From [Scytonema hofmanni] UTEX 2349 (GTDB lineage Bacteria > Cyanobacteriota > Cyanobacteriia > Cyanobacteriales > Nostocaceae), in assembly GCF_000582685.1 (NCBI RefSeq), contig NZ_KK073765.1, positions 88,559 through 152,558 of the forward strand: a stretch of 64,000 nt of DNA, read 5' to 3'. The translations under genes and the position numbers were made by a program. The notes beneath the pieces are model-generated. The model did not search any database and had not been told where the DNA came from. It saw nothing but the letters and a program-made list of their open reading frames with translations. Positions 52,849 to 61,707 of this stretch are shown here, piece by piece (within the stretch, counting starts at the first letter, position 1; each line of letters opens with the position of its first letter).

Positions 52849-52887
52849 TGAAGCCTCTTTTAATTGTCAAAACTAAAAGAGGTTTCA
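52849..52887 (-). terminator. Hairpin after the gene at 52895
   Basis: TGAAGCCTCTTTTA (52849-52862) pairs with TAAAAGAGGTTTCA (52874-52887) with one G-T pair. Confidence 0.75.
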
Positions 52888-52894
52888 ACTTATG

Positions 52895-53125
52895 CTATGC
52901 TTGTTGGCTGTTGTTCAGATATGCTTTAAATCGTTGGACTATGGCTTTGATTTCTTGTGCAGCTAGTACAGCAGCGAAAGTATCATTTGCTAGTTCTTGG
53001 TTAATAAACATCCCATATTCATTTTTAGGACTTTCTTCGATTTGTCCTCCCGCATCATTTTCAATTTGTTCTCCTAATTCTTCCAAAGTTTTTAATTGTT
53101 GCTGAAATAGTTTGCGATATTCCAT
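52895..53125 (-). CDS. Unknown small helical protein (76 aa)
   Basis: A small, acidic, helical protein: MEYRKLFQQQLKTLEELGEQIE could form a coiled coil, and NDTFAAVLAAQEIKAIVQRFKAYL a second helix. No family recognised. It lies between the polymerase and dnaX with its own terminator. Role unknown. Confidence 0.5.
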   Translation of the reverse strand: MEYRKLFQQQLKTLEELGEQIENDAGGQIEESPKNEYGMFINQELANDTFAAVLAAQEIKAIVQRFKAYLNNSQQA

Positions 53126-53202
53126 GTATTCAACAAATAATTGTAAGTTGTATAATATTAAGAGCGTTAGCTATAGCTGCGGTTTTATTTGAACTAATAA
53201 CT

Positions 53203-53226
53203 AACTCTCCCTAATAAGGAAGAGTT
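53203..53226 (-). terminator. Hairpin after dnaX
   Basis: AACTCTCCC (53203-53211) pairs with GGAAGAGTT (53218-53226) with one mismatch. Confidence 0.6.
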
Positions 53227-53232
53227 GCTATT

Positions 53233-54522
53233 CTAAGCTTGTTGCAGTTGTGTTTGCTGCAACTTTTGAATGACTTCCACCCAAACTAAGGCTTTCTTTC
53301 CATTGATGGGTGTAAGCTTTTGCCAGTGTTCCTGTAACTGTGTCTGCGATAAGTGGGGTAACTGTTCCTTTGCCCAGTTAATTGCGTCTTGGGCAGTTTT
53401 CCAATCCTTCCAGGGTTGAGTTTGGGAACTACTCTTTGTGGTTTGAACTATCTCGATAATGGTAGCTTCCATCCACAGGTGCGCGTTTTCATCTCGCATG
53501 AGATTTTGACGTGCCATCAGGAGTGCGATCGCACTGTGGATGTGGTTAACGCTCCACGATTTGGAGATTGTTGTAAGGGAATTCCAGGTTTCCTCTTCCA
53601 GTTGGGTAATATTTCTGCCATCGGGGTTGGTTTTGCAGACAAGCAGGTCTTTTAGAAAGCTGACAAGGCTTGTGTGAACAGTGATTGGGTGCTTGCCGCA
53701 TTCAATCCAATCTTGGAGAATGCCTAAATTGTCTGTAATTTGTCTAAGAGTGATATTTTCAAAGAAAGTGACTAAATCGTATTCGGGGATGATACCCGAT
53801 AGTTCCCATACCCAATTGGGAGTGATTTCCTCTTCTCCCAGCAAGGTTAGTTGGTCTAAAAGTTTGAGTGAGTCGCGCAAGTGTCCCTTGTTTGCTTTGG
53901 CGACGGCTGTTAATGCTAGTGGATTGATATTTATACCTTCCTGGTGGGCAACTTTTTCTAGGTAATTTACAACTAGTGAGAGGGTAACCCTTCTAAAATC
54001 GAACTTTTGGCAGCGGGAGGTAATAGTTTCTGGGACTTTGTGTACCTCGGTGGTACAGAAGATGAACACAATATGGGCTGGTGGTTGTTCTAATGTTTTG
54101 AGTAATGCTTGCCACGATTGGTGGGAAAGGGCATGACATTCATCTATAATTAGGATTTTGTACCTACCCTCGATTGGTTTAAGTTGAAGGTTGGATACTA
54201 TCTCGCGGATGTTATCTACTCCAGAGTGGCTGGCGGCATCAAGTTCGGTTACATCGAGAGATGAGGAGTGGGAAATAGTCTGACAAGAATTGCACTTGCC
54301 ACAGGGTTCGGTTGTTGGTTCTTCTGTTGATTGACAGTTGAGAGATTTGGCGAGAATGCGCGCTGTACTCGTTTTACCCGTACCCTTGGGACCCGTAAGT
54401 AGATAGGCTGGGGCAGTCTTTTTGAGCAAGATCGCATTATTCAGGGTGCGTACAATATATTCTTGTCCGACTATTTGTGAAAGTTGCTGGGGGCGATATT
54501 TGAGATGCAGTGGTGTGTACAT
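53233..54522 (-). CDS. dnaX: DNA polymerase III gamma/tau-like clamp-loader ATPase
   Basis: A 429-aa DnaX: YRPQQLSQIVGQEYIV, Walker A GPKGTGKTS, a four-Cys zinc module (C..., CGKCNSC), Walker B LIIDECHALS and sensor SRCQKFDFRR. It is the ATPase motor that loads the clamp with delta and delta'. It lacks the long tau C-terminal extension, so it is gamma-length. I start at ATG 54522, not the TTG 15 nt upstream. Encoded between dnaN and the small gene at 52895, each with its own hairpin. Confidence 0.9.
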   Translation of the reverse strand: MYTPLHLKYRPQQLSQIVGQEYIVRTLNNAILLKKTAPAYLLTGPKGTGKTSTARILAKSLNCQSTEEPTTEPCGKCNSCQTISHSSSLDVTELDAASHSGVDNIREIVSNLQLKPIEGRYKILIIDECHALSHQSWQALLKTLEQPPAHIVFIFCTTEVHKVPETITSRCQKFDFRRVTLSLVVNYLEKVAHQEGININPLALTAVAKANKGHLRDSLKLLDQLTLLGEEEITPNWVWELSGIIPEYDLVTFFENITLRQITDNLGILQDWIECGKHPITVHTSLVSFLKDLLVCKTNPDGRNITQLEEETWNSLTTISKSWSVNHIHSAIALLMARQNLMRDENAHLWMEATIIEIVQTTKSSSQTQPWKDWKTAQDAINWAKEQLPHLSQTQLQEHWQKLTPINGKKALVWVEVIQKLQQTQLQQA

Positions 54523-54557
54523 ATTTGAGAAAATCAAATTTTATAAATGGATTTGTG

Positions 54558-54583
54558 TATAGCCAGTAAAAATGCTGGCTATA
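54558..54583 (-). terminator. Hairpin after dnaN
   Basis: TATAGCCAG (54558-54566) pairs exactly with CTGGCTATA (54575-54583), 8-nt loop. Confidence 0.75.
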
Positions 54584-54592
54584 TTTGTTGGT

Positions 54593-55909
54593 CTATAAGG
54601 CTGCTGTTTCTACTGGTTTTGCTTCCTGCTTGCGCTTGCGGGATTTTGACTTGCTGGTGCTAGCTGTATCAGACGGGGATGTTTCTGCTATGTTGGTTGT
54701 TTCATTAGATACCTCTTGTTCGGAAATATCTACTGTTTCACTTTCTGGCTTGGAAGTGGTGGCAAGATTTTCTGGTTTATCGAAATCCTGCACGTCTACG
54801 GGCATAATTAGTGTTAATTGGTCGAGCAATCCACCTACAGGAGAAATGATGACTGGTTGGAGGGGTTTGTTAAATCTGAATAGGATTTCATCGGTTGAAA
54901 TGTGTTTGAGTGCTTCTTGTAGATAGCTACTGTTTACCCCAATACCGATGTTTTCCCCTATACTGGTTTGGGTTTTCATAAGTAAAGAATCTACCGCATC
55001 GCCAATATCAGTATTACCCGTCATTAATGTTGCTTGTTGATCGTTCACCTCCCACAGGATTTTGACAATCTTGTGTTTTTTCTCTGCGAAATGGCTGATT
55101 CTTTTGAGAATAATTTCCATACCCTTGCGCTCTACAATTAGCTCGTTGGCAAAGCTTCTAGGTATAAGGTTGTTAACACGGGGAAATTCTCCTTCTAACA
55201 ACCTGGATGTCAGTTCTGCATTTGGCAAGATAAACTGGATGGTGTTGTTTGCAACTTTGAGCGTACAACTGTTATTTTCGGCTGTTGTCGCCAAGATTTT
55301 TCCCAACTCGGTGAGGCTTCTTCTAGGAACTGTGAATGATAGTGGTTCGTAGTTTCGCTCCAGCTTGGAAGATACAAACGCAAGGCGGTGTCCGTCGGTG
55401 CTGGCGCAACTCCAATTTTCACCTTGTAACTGAAAATGTACGCCTGTGAGGATGAGTTTGGTTTCGTCTGCGCTGCTGCAATACAGACAAGCTTCCAAGG
55501 CAGCTTGTAGCTTCTTGCTAGGAATGCTAATTTCGGTAGGGTTTTCTGTTTCTGGGATGCTTGGAAAATCTTCGGGATTTCCTCCTATAATCCGACATTT
55601 TCCCGTGCTGTGGCTGATAACACAGGCGCGATCGCTTACTTCAATATCCAGTTCGCCGCTTCCTAGATTGTTAACTGTATCGACTAGTAGTTTGGCATTT
55701 AAGGCGACTACACCTGAGCGTATAATATTAGTTATCGCTGTAGTTTTGATACTTACATTCAGGTCAGTACCAATGACGGTAAGTCTGCCCGAATCCGAGG
55801 CTTCGATTAACAAGCTTCCGAGTATAGGGTCTACTGGTCTTGTGGATATGCCGTTTTTGGCTGTTTCTAAGAGTTCCGCCAGTACAGATTGAGTAATTAT
55901 TAGTTTCAT
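54593..55909 (-). CDS. dnaN: Beta sliding clamp
   Basis: A 438-aa beta clamp with three domains (about 1-120, 121-245, 246-375), ending TLIMPVDV, which matches the usual C-terminal MPxRL-like groove residues. A Ser/Thr/Lys-rich tail of about 55 residues beyond that point is an extra not found in standard clamps and ends with a basic KSKSRKRKQEAK patch. The plasmid clamp is likely to tether the PolB at 50955 and three other proteins with QLSLF-type peptides. Confidence 0.9.
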   Translation of the reverse strand: MKLIITQSVLAELLETAKNGISTRPVDPILGSLLIEASDSGRLTVIGTDLNVSIKTTAITNIIRSGVVALNAKLLVDTVNNLGSGELDIEVSDRACVISHSTGKCRIIGGNPEDFPSIPETENPTEISIPSKKLQAALEACLYCSSADETKLILTGVHFQLQGENWSCASTDGHRLAFVSSKLERNYEPLSFTVPRRSLTELGKILATTAENNSCTLKVANNTIQFILPNAELTSRLLEGEFPRVNNLIPRSFANELIVERKGMEIILKRISHFAEKKHKIVKILWEVNDQQATLMTGNTDIGDAVDSLLMKTQTSIGENIGIGVNSSYLQEALKHISTDEILFRFNKPLQPVIISPVGGLLDQLTLIMPVDVQDFDKPENLATTSKPESETVDISEQEVSNETTNIAETSPSDTASTSKSKSRKRKQEAKPVETAAL

Positions 55910-55930
55910 GGTGTATTTTGCCAGGGCATG

Positions 55931-55979
55931 ATTTGTAAAGTGCTAGCGTGTTAACTAGCACCCTTGAAGTTTTACAAAT
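55931..55979 (-). terminator. Two-part hairpin after the gene at 55982
   Basis: ATTTGTAAA (55931-55939) and GTGCTAG (55940-55946) pair with CTAGCAC (55955-55961) and TTTACAAAT (55971-55979), separated by a 9-nt bulge on the right side. Confidence 0.65.
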
Positions 55980-55981
55980 GG

Positions 55982-56893
55982 TTAGTAGGGCAATTTGTCT
56001 AATTCGGATGAATTAGCTGGTGAGATTCCGACTGTTTCTACTGCACTTGGTAGTAGTAAATTATTATCTAGACCTGGAATTGCCATAGGTTTGTTGGGTT
56101 CGAGGGATTCCCATACGTAATTCTTAACGTCGGCTTTAAACCCTACGAAGTAGTTTTGCCATGTTTCTAGGGTTGGGGTTTCGTGTTCGACTACCTTGCA
56201 AGCAAAACTTTTTTGTTTGGTTCCAGCTTGTTCTCTAGCTGTTTTGAAGCAAAAGATTCCTAGAGAATAAAACAGGGTATTTTTTTGTTTGGCTGGGATA
56301 CCATTAATAATTGAATGGCAAGTGTTTAATTCTTTGCAGAATTCTTGCCAATGAGTGGCAAAGGATGCTTGATTTGCGCCCATTGCCTTATAAGTTAGGG
56401 GAATTTGATGCAGGGGTTGATTATTTTTGTCTAGCAGGAAGACTTGAAAATACTGTAGGTTGCCAATATTTTCGTCTTCTTTCATTTCGAGAGTGTACTT
56501 ACCTAAAATTATTGTTGACGAGTTTGCTTCTTGGGATTGCTTTCTATCAAATCCCAACACTGGCGATTTGGGACACACCAACATTCTGGGATTTTGGATA
56601 AGAATACCCTTTTCTTCAGCACCGCTAGACTCAAACGTGTAGGTTATGAGTTGCTTGTCCTCAAAGTCCATCCAACCAGCATTTGCCATTTGGTCTACAC
56701 TTATGAAATACCCGCAGGTTTGTGAGGTAGTACCGCGAAGTGCTTGGATGCGAGGGAGTCGTGCATTTGGGTCTAAAAACTCAGGCGAACAAAATTCATC
56801 TTTTTCTGTTACTTGAGGAATTGTTGTTGAATGAGTTTCGGCAGTATTACTTTTTGTTTGAGTTTCATTTAAATTGGCTTGACTTTTAGCCAT
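55982..56893 (-). CDS. Unknown plasmid protein, DUF5895-like (tentative)
   Basis: A 303-aa protein with the pattern PRIQALRGTTSQTCGYFISVDQMANAGW ... GILIQNPRMLVCPKSPVLGFDRK that I recall from a cyanobacterial plasmid-borne family (DUF5895); the match is from memory. The N- and C-terminal 40 residues are low-complexity. Relatives are of unknown function and lie near replication or conjugation genes. Here it is upstream of dnaN on the same strand, separated by a terminator hairpin. Confidence 0.5.
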   Translation of the reverse strand: MAKSQANLNETQTKSNTAETHSTTIPQVTEKDEFCSPEFLDPNARLPRIQALRGTTSQTCGYFISVDQMANAGWMDFEDKQLITYTFESSGAEEKGILIQNPRMLVCPKSPVLGFDRKQSQEANSSTIILGKYTLEMKEDENIGNLQYFQVFLLDKNNQPLHQIPLTYKAMGANQASFATHWQEFCKELNTCHSIINGIPAKQKNTLFYSLGIFCFKTAREQAGTKQKSFACKVVEHETPTLETWQNYFVGFKADVKNYVWESLEPNKPMAIPGLDNNLLLPSAVETVGISPANSSELDKLPY

Positions 56894-56954
56894 ACTTATC
56901 CTTCTTGAACTAGTTCATATACCCTGTGCATTTGCATATGCCGTGATAAAAAAT

Positions 56955-56983
56955 AAAGTTGCCTGTTATAAACAAGTAACTTT
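56955..56983 (-). terminator. Hairpin after the gene at 57028
   Basis: AAAGTTGCCTGT (56955-56966) pairs with ACAAGTAACTTT (56972-56983) with wobble positions. Confidence 0.6.
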
Positions 56984-57027
56984 AAAGTTCATCTTGGAAG
57001 TATTATTTAAGTAATATCTTCTAACCC

Positions 57028-57267
57028 CTATGAATATTCTCCTTCTAAATACTCATTTTTAGTCTTAATAAGTTTGTGATATGTTTTTTCTAAATTGCTG
57101 ATTAATTCTTGAAGAACTAACGTGGTTTCAGTAGTGAAAGTTAGACTCACTGTTGTGCCAATTGAATTATGTATTGCGACTGTTTGTTCATCTGGACTAC
57201 CGTACACTGTGACGCTACTTTCTTTTCCAGGAATAAATCTGTAGGATGTGATTGTCTGAATTGTCAT
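57028..57267 (-). CDS. Unknown small protein (79 aa)
   Basis: A short protein with a beta-rich N-terminal half (SYRFIPGKESSVTVYGSPDEQTVAIHNS, TTVSLTFTTETTLV) and a C-terminal helix (LQELISNLEKTYHKLIKTKNEYL). I recognise no family. It is monocistronic, with a terminator on both sides. Confidence 0.5.
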   Translation of the reverse strand: MTIQTITSYRFIPGKESSVTVYGSPDEQTVAIHNSIGTTVSLTFTTETTLVLQELISNLEKTYHKLIKTKNEYLEGEYS

Positions 57268-57429
57268 TTTACTTCTTGGCTATTTTGGTTTTTTTTGCAA
57301 CATTTGGTTAACTAAATTAGTGATATTACTTAGCTTTAAACTAGCTAGTTTGCACTTGCTTACAGTATCTTCTAACTTCTAAATCTTGCTATTCAAGTAT
57401 TTTGTAGCTAATGTGCTTTTCTCAGATGG

Positions 57430-57456
57430 GGAATAGGTATGTTATATACCTATTCC
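57430..57456 (-). terminator. 11-bp perfect hairpin after the methyltransferase
   Basis: GGAATAGGTAT (57430-57440) pairs exactly with ATACCTATTCC (57446-57456), 5-nt loop. The 57268-57429 spacer has no other feature. Confidence 0.8.
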
Positions 57457-57494
57457 TATTTCCATCAGGCAGTATGCAATGCGTTTGTAATACA

Positions 57495-58556
57495 TTAAGG
57501 CTTGTATATTTTGATGATGCGGGTGGCTACGCTTGTGGGGTTATTTGATTGCAAAAAGGCATCTTTAGGTAGAAACTCGTCATATAAATTCCAATTTTCT
57601 AGCCATTCTTTAAAATCCTTATATTTATTGTTGAAGAATACCGACTCTGGAACTATTGCTATTATGATTCCTCCGGAATCAATTAACTTCCACGCATGGT
57701 AAATATGTTCAATTAATTGAGAGAAGGGAGGGTTCATAATGATATGAGAGTATAAACCTTCGGCTGTACAACCTAGAAAATCTCTACCTACTAAGTTGAA
57801 CCCTTTCAATTCGAGGATTCTACGTAGAGTTGGGTTAATCTCTACTACTTCTAAATTGGCTTGAGGATATTTCTTGAGTATGGATTCGGCAATGCAGCCA
57901 GAGCCAGCGCTGGGTTCAAGTATGCGAGAGTTTTCATTAATTTCTGCTAACTGAATTAAGCGATCGCAAACAGGAGGTGGGCTGGAGAAAAAGTCTCCTG
58001 ATTTCATTCCAATGATTTTTAACTCCAGCCGATTTAGCTCTTGTTGAGTAGTATTAACCTTATCAGGTTTAACAACTTTCTGAATTTCAGCTATCGCAGA
58101 CATAATCTCGCCTGCGGTGCAAATACTTGCGCGGTTGAGAGACTTTATCCTATCTTGATAATACTCATTGGAGAGAATTTCTTCTACCTCTTCGAGAGTT
58201 CTTGCTCTTTGAGAGATTTTGTACAGGGCTTCTGCTTGGGACTTTTGGGAGATGCCCCGCAGCACTTCGGGGGTATTTCCCACAAACCACATTTGGGCTA
58301 TAGCAAGTAACCAAGATTGGATTGTCTGTAGTTCTACTCCTTCGGCGATAATTGATTGAGCAATTGTTTTGCGGCGTTTGGTTGCCCGCTGTTTGTTTAT
58401 GGCAGGATTGAGCTTATTGTCAATTGATTGTTGCATCGAGGTGGCAAGTTCTTGCAGTTTTGCGGCTTGCTTCGGGTTGGGAGTGTTGAGATTGAAGGTG
58501 TATATTTCGCCGGGGGTTGTATGTTCTGGGATTATTTTAAAGAGCGATAGTTGCAT
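57495..58556 (-). CDS. N6-adenine-type DNA methyltransferase with N-terminal clamp-binding peptide
   Basis: A 353-aa protein. The C-terminal half is a gamma-class type N6-adenine methyltransferase: SAM motif EPSAGSG (214-220), a VEIN acidic strand and the catalytic NPPF (275-278). The N-terminal half is helical and unknown. I start at ATG 58556, which puts QLSLF at residues 2-6; a second ATG-free start lies 33 nt upstream. QLSLF is a canonical beta-clamp-binding peptide, so it may methylate newly made plasmid DNA at the fork. No restriction gene is adjacent. Overlaps the next gene by 20 bp. Confidence 0.8.
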   Translation of the reverse strand: MQLSLFKIIPEHTTPGEIYTFNLNTPNPKQAAKLQELATSMQQSIDNKLNPAINKQRATKRRKTIAQSIIAEGVELQTIQSWLLAIAQMWFVGNTPEVLRGISQKSQAEALYKISQRARTLEEVEEILSNEYYQDRIKSLNRASICTAGEIMSAIAEIQKVVKPDKVNTTQQELNRLELKIIGMKSGDFFSSPPPVCDRLIQLAEINENSRILEPSAGSGCIAESILKKYPQANLEVVEINPTLRRILELKGFNLVGRDFLGCTAEGLYSHIIMNPPFSQLIEHIYHAWKLIDSGGIIIAIVPESVFFNNKYKDFKEWLENWNLYDEFLPKDAFLQSNNPTSVATRIIKIYKP

Positions 58557-58857
58557 TTTCTTGTAGATCCTTGAGCGCGCATTTGACAATGAGTGATTCT
58601 TCTGTACCCCAGACTTTTATTTCCCAAGGAGTATTTAGGCGTTCACTTGGGCGAATTACAGCTTTAGTGCATTTGTCCTTACGGGTTATCCATATAAGGA
58701 AGCTTTCGGCTTTTTCCTTAGAGTTAAACCCAAAGTAGGTAGTTTTTCTTACTCCCGTAGGGCTGGTAATGGTGGCGACTCGCGGAGATAAAATGTTAAG
58801 TGTCCAACCATCGGGGGTAAGTTCAACTTTTTTGACTTTAATTTCTGGGGAGTTCAT
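58537..58857 (-). CDS. Unknown 106-aa protein in the PRTRC-linked operon
   Basis: A small beta-rich protein (VKKVELTPDGWTLNILSPRVATITSPTGVRKTTYFGF, LIWITRKDKCTKAVI, WEIKVWGTEESLIVKC). I do not recognise the family. It overlaps the upstream PD-(D/E)XK gene by 4 bp and the downstream methyltransferase by 20 bp, so all three are probably made together. Confidence 0.55.
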   Translation of the reverse strand: MNSPEIKVKKVELTPDGWTLNILSPRVATITSPTGVRKTTYFGFNSKEKAESFLIWITRKDKCTKAVIRPSERLNTPWEIKVWGTEESLIVKCALKDLQENATIAL

Positions 58858-59528
58858 AATTCAACTTCAGGAATGGCATCTAGATATTCTTTAGTTGTAA
58901 TTTCCCTATTCATCCACTTGTGATGGGTAATTTCTAAACTTTCTTGCTCAACTTCTTGTTGAATTTCCTCTACCGCAAACTGTGTAATAATAGACAAAAG
59001 TCTTTCCTTGAAAGCTATGTGTTTTTCTTCTGAATAGGTGAATTGGTAAACATTGGCTGTGTTGACGAACAAGTAGATTAGATTAACTTTATCCGCTGTA
59101 AATTGGTTTTTTTCATAGAGTAAGAATAATCTTAGTTGAGTATGAAATGAATTCTCTAACGACTGAAAATTTGATGGTTTCTGGATAGTCCAGTCTAGTC
59201 CAATTACCTGTTGATCCTGATAGATGATTAAGTCATAATTAGCGTGGACTAACTGTGAATTGTAGAGATACTGCGCTTCGGCATTCCATTGTTTGTTACC
59301 AGGAATTTCTATAAATGGTAGCAGCACTTCTACCCACTTGCCTAATTGAGGATATGCCTTTAAAAATGGTTCTACAGGTAGTCCTAGCCCAATTTGCTGC
59401 ATGATGATGTGAAACTCGCCACCAAGTTTTTCACCTTGGCTAATTGGTGATGTACGTATGGTGTTTTTGCCTGAACTTTTACTTTCACATTCAAGCTTTT
59501 CTAACAGACTTGGATTAAATCTGTCCAT
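58854..59528 (-). CDS. PD-(D/E)XK nuclease-like protein
   Basis: A 224-aa protein with a motif layout of the PD-(D/E)XK nuclease superfamily: HANYDLIIYQDQQVIGLDWTIQKPSNF, i.e. Asp, then LDWxxxK as motif II/III, and QLRLFLLY (QxxxY-like motif). An upstream Glu/Asp (KLGGEFHIIMQQ) may be the fourth ligand. I start at ATG 59528, after a 9-bp hairpin at 59536-59564; a TTG at 59600 would overlap ThiF and translate through the hairpin. Likely cuts DNA; substrate unknown. Confidence 0.6.
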   Translation of the reverse strand: MDRFNPSLLEKLECESKSSGKNTIRTSPISQGEKLGGEFHIIMQQIGLGLPVEPFLKAYPQLGKWVEVLLPFIEIPGNKQWNAEAQYLYNSQLVHANYDLIIYQDQQVIGLDWTIQKPSNFQSLENSFHTQLRLFLLYEKNQFTADKVNLIYLFVNTANVYQFTYSEEKHIAFKERLLSIITQFAVEEIQQEVEQESLEITHHKWMNREITTKEYLDAIPEVEL

Positions 59529-59535
59529 AATAAAA

Positions 59536-59564
59536 ATCTGTCCTAAGAAATACTCAGGACAGAT
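59536..59564 (-). terminator. 9-bp hairpin between ThiF and the nuclease-like gene
   Basis: ATCTGTCCT (59536-59544) pairs exactly with AGGACAGAT (59556-59564). It supports the ATG start at 59528. Confidence 0.6.
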
Positions 59565-59592
59565 ATGTGTTAACTGTTGTGGTTGTTTTCCT

Positions 59593-60429
59593 TTAGACAA
59601 TGTGATATTTATCTAAGTTTTTAACTGTGGTTTGGATGCTGCGACAAGACATAGGAATTAGGTTGAAGTAGCTAACAAACTTGGTTATTTTTCCTATTAG
59701 GGTTAACTCTAAAAGGTATTGGGATGCAATGGCTGATGTCATGCGGTTTATGAATAGAGTTTGGTGATTAAGTATTTGAATTTCCGCACACGAGAGGTTG
59801 TTGCTGCTGAGTTCTTCAGGCTTTGGGATTAGTAATTCGGGATGTACCAGCGCTGGGGATGGTAGGTGTTTCCAGAATGCGGGTTTATCTGGGTTATTGG
59901 AGGCGCTTACAATATTGAAATCAGCGTGGGTTCCTAATATAACTTGTCCTGATAGTGAACTGTTACCGCAGTCTAGCCAGAATAAGTCAGCTTGTTCGTC
60001 GCGTGGGCTGTTATATTTTAAACACGAGTGAATTTGTGCCCTGGTGGCAGCATTGTCCACACAGCCGATGATAATTGTGAGGGTATTCCACTTGTAATTT
60101 TCTACATGGTTAGGGGAAAACCAATCTGAAATTGCTGTTACTTCTACCCCATATTTGGCACTGCACCTGGTGGCTAGACATTGTGCTTTGGGAAAACTTA
60201 TCTCAGATGGTTGGTAATTTTGGCGTGCGATATTTTTAGGTTCGACGCTATCTCCATCGATGATGGTGAGGTTAGCCTTTTTCTCGTTTTGCTGTAGCTG
60301 TACTATCAGGCGGCAAACATCTTCGGCAAGATACCCCCCTGTACCACCAGCCCCTACTAAAATAAAATTTACTTTGCGGTGGGGACGGGGGAGAACGGGT
60401 AAGAAAAATTCTGTGTCGATTTGTATCAT
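59593..60429 (-). CDS. PRTRC system ThiF-family protein
   Basis: A 278-aa E1-like adenylyltransferase: nucleotide loop VGAGGTGG (G26-G32), the acidic LTIIDGDSVEPKNIARQNY strand, with the R..N residues of the ThiF/MoeB family, and CVDNAATR. It probably adenylates a ubiquitin-like or other C-terminus. With the JAB protein encoded upstream (4-bp ATGA overlap) it matches the ThiF of PRTRC cassettes, widely found on plasmids and of unknown role. No obvious catalytic Cys was fixed. Confidence 0.8.
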   Translation of the reverse strand: MIQIDTEFFLPVLPRPHRKVNFILVGAGGTGGYLAEDVCRLIVQLQQNEKKANLTIIDGDSVEPKNIARQNYQPSEISFPKAQCLATRCSAKYGVEVTAISDWFSPNHVENYKWNTLTIIIGCVDNAATRAQIHSCLKYNSPRDEQADLFWLDCGNSSLSGQVILGTHADFNIVSASNNPDKPAFWKHLPSPALVHPELLIPKPEELSSNNLSCAEIQILNHQTLFINRMTSAIASQYLLELTLIGKITKFVSYFNLIPMSCRSIQTTVKNLDKYHIV

Positions 60430-60998
60430 AACTCAAATATCAAATTAGGGTCAATTTCAAGGAAGTGGTTGTATGCCCCTACGCGGGTGTAGATGGTAGG
60501 CTTTTTGTCAACTGTGCCGATAATTCCGAATATGCGGAACTTTCCTGACTCCTCTTGGTTGTCTTGGTTGCTGGGGATTGCTCTCATACAGCCGTGTGAG
60601 TGGATTTCAACCAATGTTTGGCTGTATCTGAGGTTTGTATTTTCTAGCGATCGCACATGAGTTGAGGATGCTTCTTGTGCTGGTGTGTGACACCACCATT
60701 GGCTATTTGCAACCCCCAAATAAAAAAGGATTTCTTGATGGGGATTAATCCGCGCAGCATTGATGATGTCTGCAATTATGCTTGTTGGCACTTTCGGTAC
60801 ATTTAACTTGAAATAGGGTTGTATTTGTGCCAATCCTGCTATGTGAGTATGGGCGATTTGCAGGCATATTTCTAATTCTGGGCGGTGCGATCGCGCATAT
60901 ATTCCATCAGATGCAAGCCAGTATTCCTGAAGCTTTTGGCTATAGGGGGGAAGGTTGTGACTGACAGCGTAGTTATAGCTGATGAAGAGGTTATTCAT
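60426..60998 (-). CDS. PRTRC system protein A, JAB/MPN domain
   Basis: A 190-aa JAB-type metalloprotease-like protein. The zinc motif is complete: E131 (VEIHSHG), H133 and H135, then S143 and D146, giving the HxHx(10)D pattern. It may cleave a conjugate made by ThiF or a ubiquitin-like protein. The N-terminal ~110 residues are a scaffold specific to PRTRC proteins. It overlaps protein B by 8 bp and ThiF by 4 bp. Confidence 0.8.
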   Translation of the reverse strand: MNNLFISYNYAVSHNLPPYSQKLQEYWLASDGIYARSHRPELEICLQIAHTHIAGLAQIQPYFKLNVPKVPTSIIADIINAARINPHQEILFYLGVANSQWWCHTPAQEASSTHVRSLENTNLRYSQTLVEIHSHGCMRAIPSNQDNQEESGKFRIFGIIGTVDKKPTIYTRVGAYNHFLEIDPNLIFEL

Positions 60999-61707
60999 GT
61001 TGGAATAGATACTTGGGTATATCGTTTGGCGTTTTGATTGTTTGATACTCTCTAACGATTAATTCCTTTGCTGGAAAGGATTTTGTGTTTCGTAGGCTGA
61101 TCAACAAGTCGCAGACATTGTGGGTGTGTGATTTTGACTTGTTTTGGCTGAAGTCTTGGTTGAAAGGGCTGTTCCAGAACAATTCCCAGGTTTTATTGAT
61201 TGAGTCGGGATTACAAGCAGGTGGAATGTTCCTACCGAAGCAGATTTTATTTGAGTCGTCCCAAATATTTGGTAACGGCGCTTTGTATAATTGACAATCC
61301 TGCTTGAAGGTTCTTCCTTTAACTGCCCATAAGTAGTAGCTACTGTTGCATCCAGCGAATATAAATGCTGGCATGGGAATAGTTATTGTATTGTTTCCTT
61401 CTGGGGTTTGTATTGAGACTGAATATTTTTGAGGCGGGTAAAATTGAATAATACCTTCTCCATTTGGTGTTATCTCCCACCACAGCGTATTGCGAGATAA
61501 CCATCCTGAATTTACAGTTTTGGCTGTAAACGCTTTTTCCACAGCTTCAGGCGATATAAATTTATGCTGTGTTTTATTACCTTCTTTTTCTATCAGTACA
61601 AACTGTCCTTTGAGAATGATTAGATGCCCTAAAATTTCCTGTTGTGGAATGTTATCCAGTATGATTTTAGTGTTTAATCCTGTATTTATATGGCAGCTTG
61701 ATTCCAT
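60991..61707 (-). CDS. PRTRC system protein B
   Basis: A 238-aa protein whose place, length and features fit PRTRC protein B: beta-rich start (GQFVLIEKEGNKTQHKFISPEAVEKAFT, SGWLSRNTLWWE), FAGCNSSYYLWAVKG and the NIPPACNPDSINKTWELFWNSPFN stretch, which is typical of the family. Its biochemical role is unknown. It overlaps the gene at 61686 by 22 bp and protein A by 8 bp. Confidence 0.75.
   Translation of the reverse strand: MESSCHINTGLNTKIILDNIPQQEILGHLIILKGQFVLIEKEGNKTQHKFISPEAVEKAFTAKTVNSGWLSRNTLWWEITPNGEGIIQFYPPQKYSVSIQTPEGNNTITIPMPAFIFAGCNSSYYLWAVKGRTFKQDCQLYKAPLPNIWDDSNKICFGRNIPPACNPDSINKTWELFWNSPFNQDFSQNKSKSHTHNVCDLLISLRNTKSFPAKELIVREYQTIKTPNDIPKYLFQHE

Noticed and set aside
59529..59600. 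Outer TTG start of the PD-(D/E)XK-like gene
   Set aside because: It would translate through a perfect 9-bp hairpin and overlap ThiF; ATG 59528 starts right after the hairpin.
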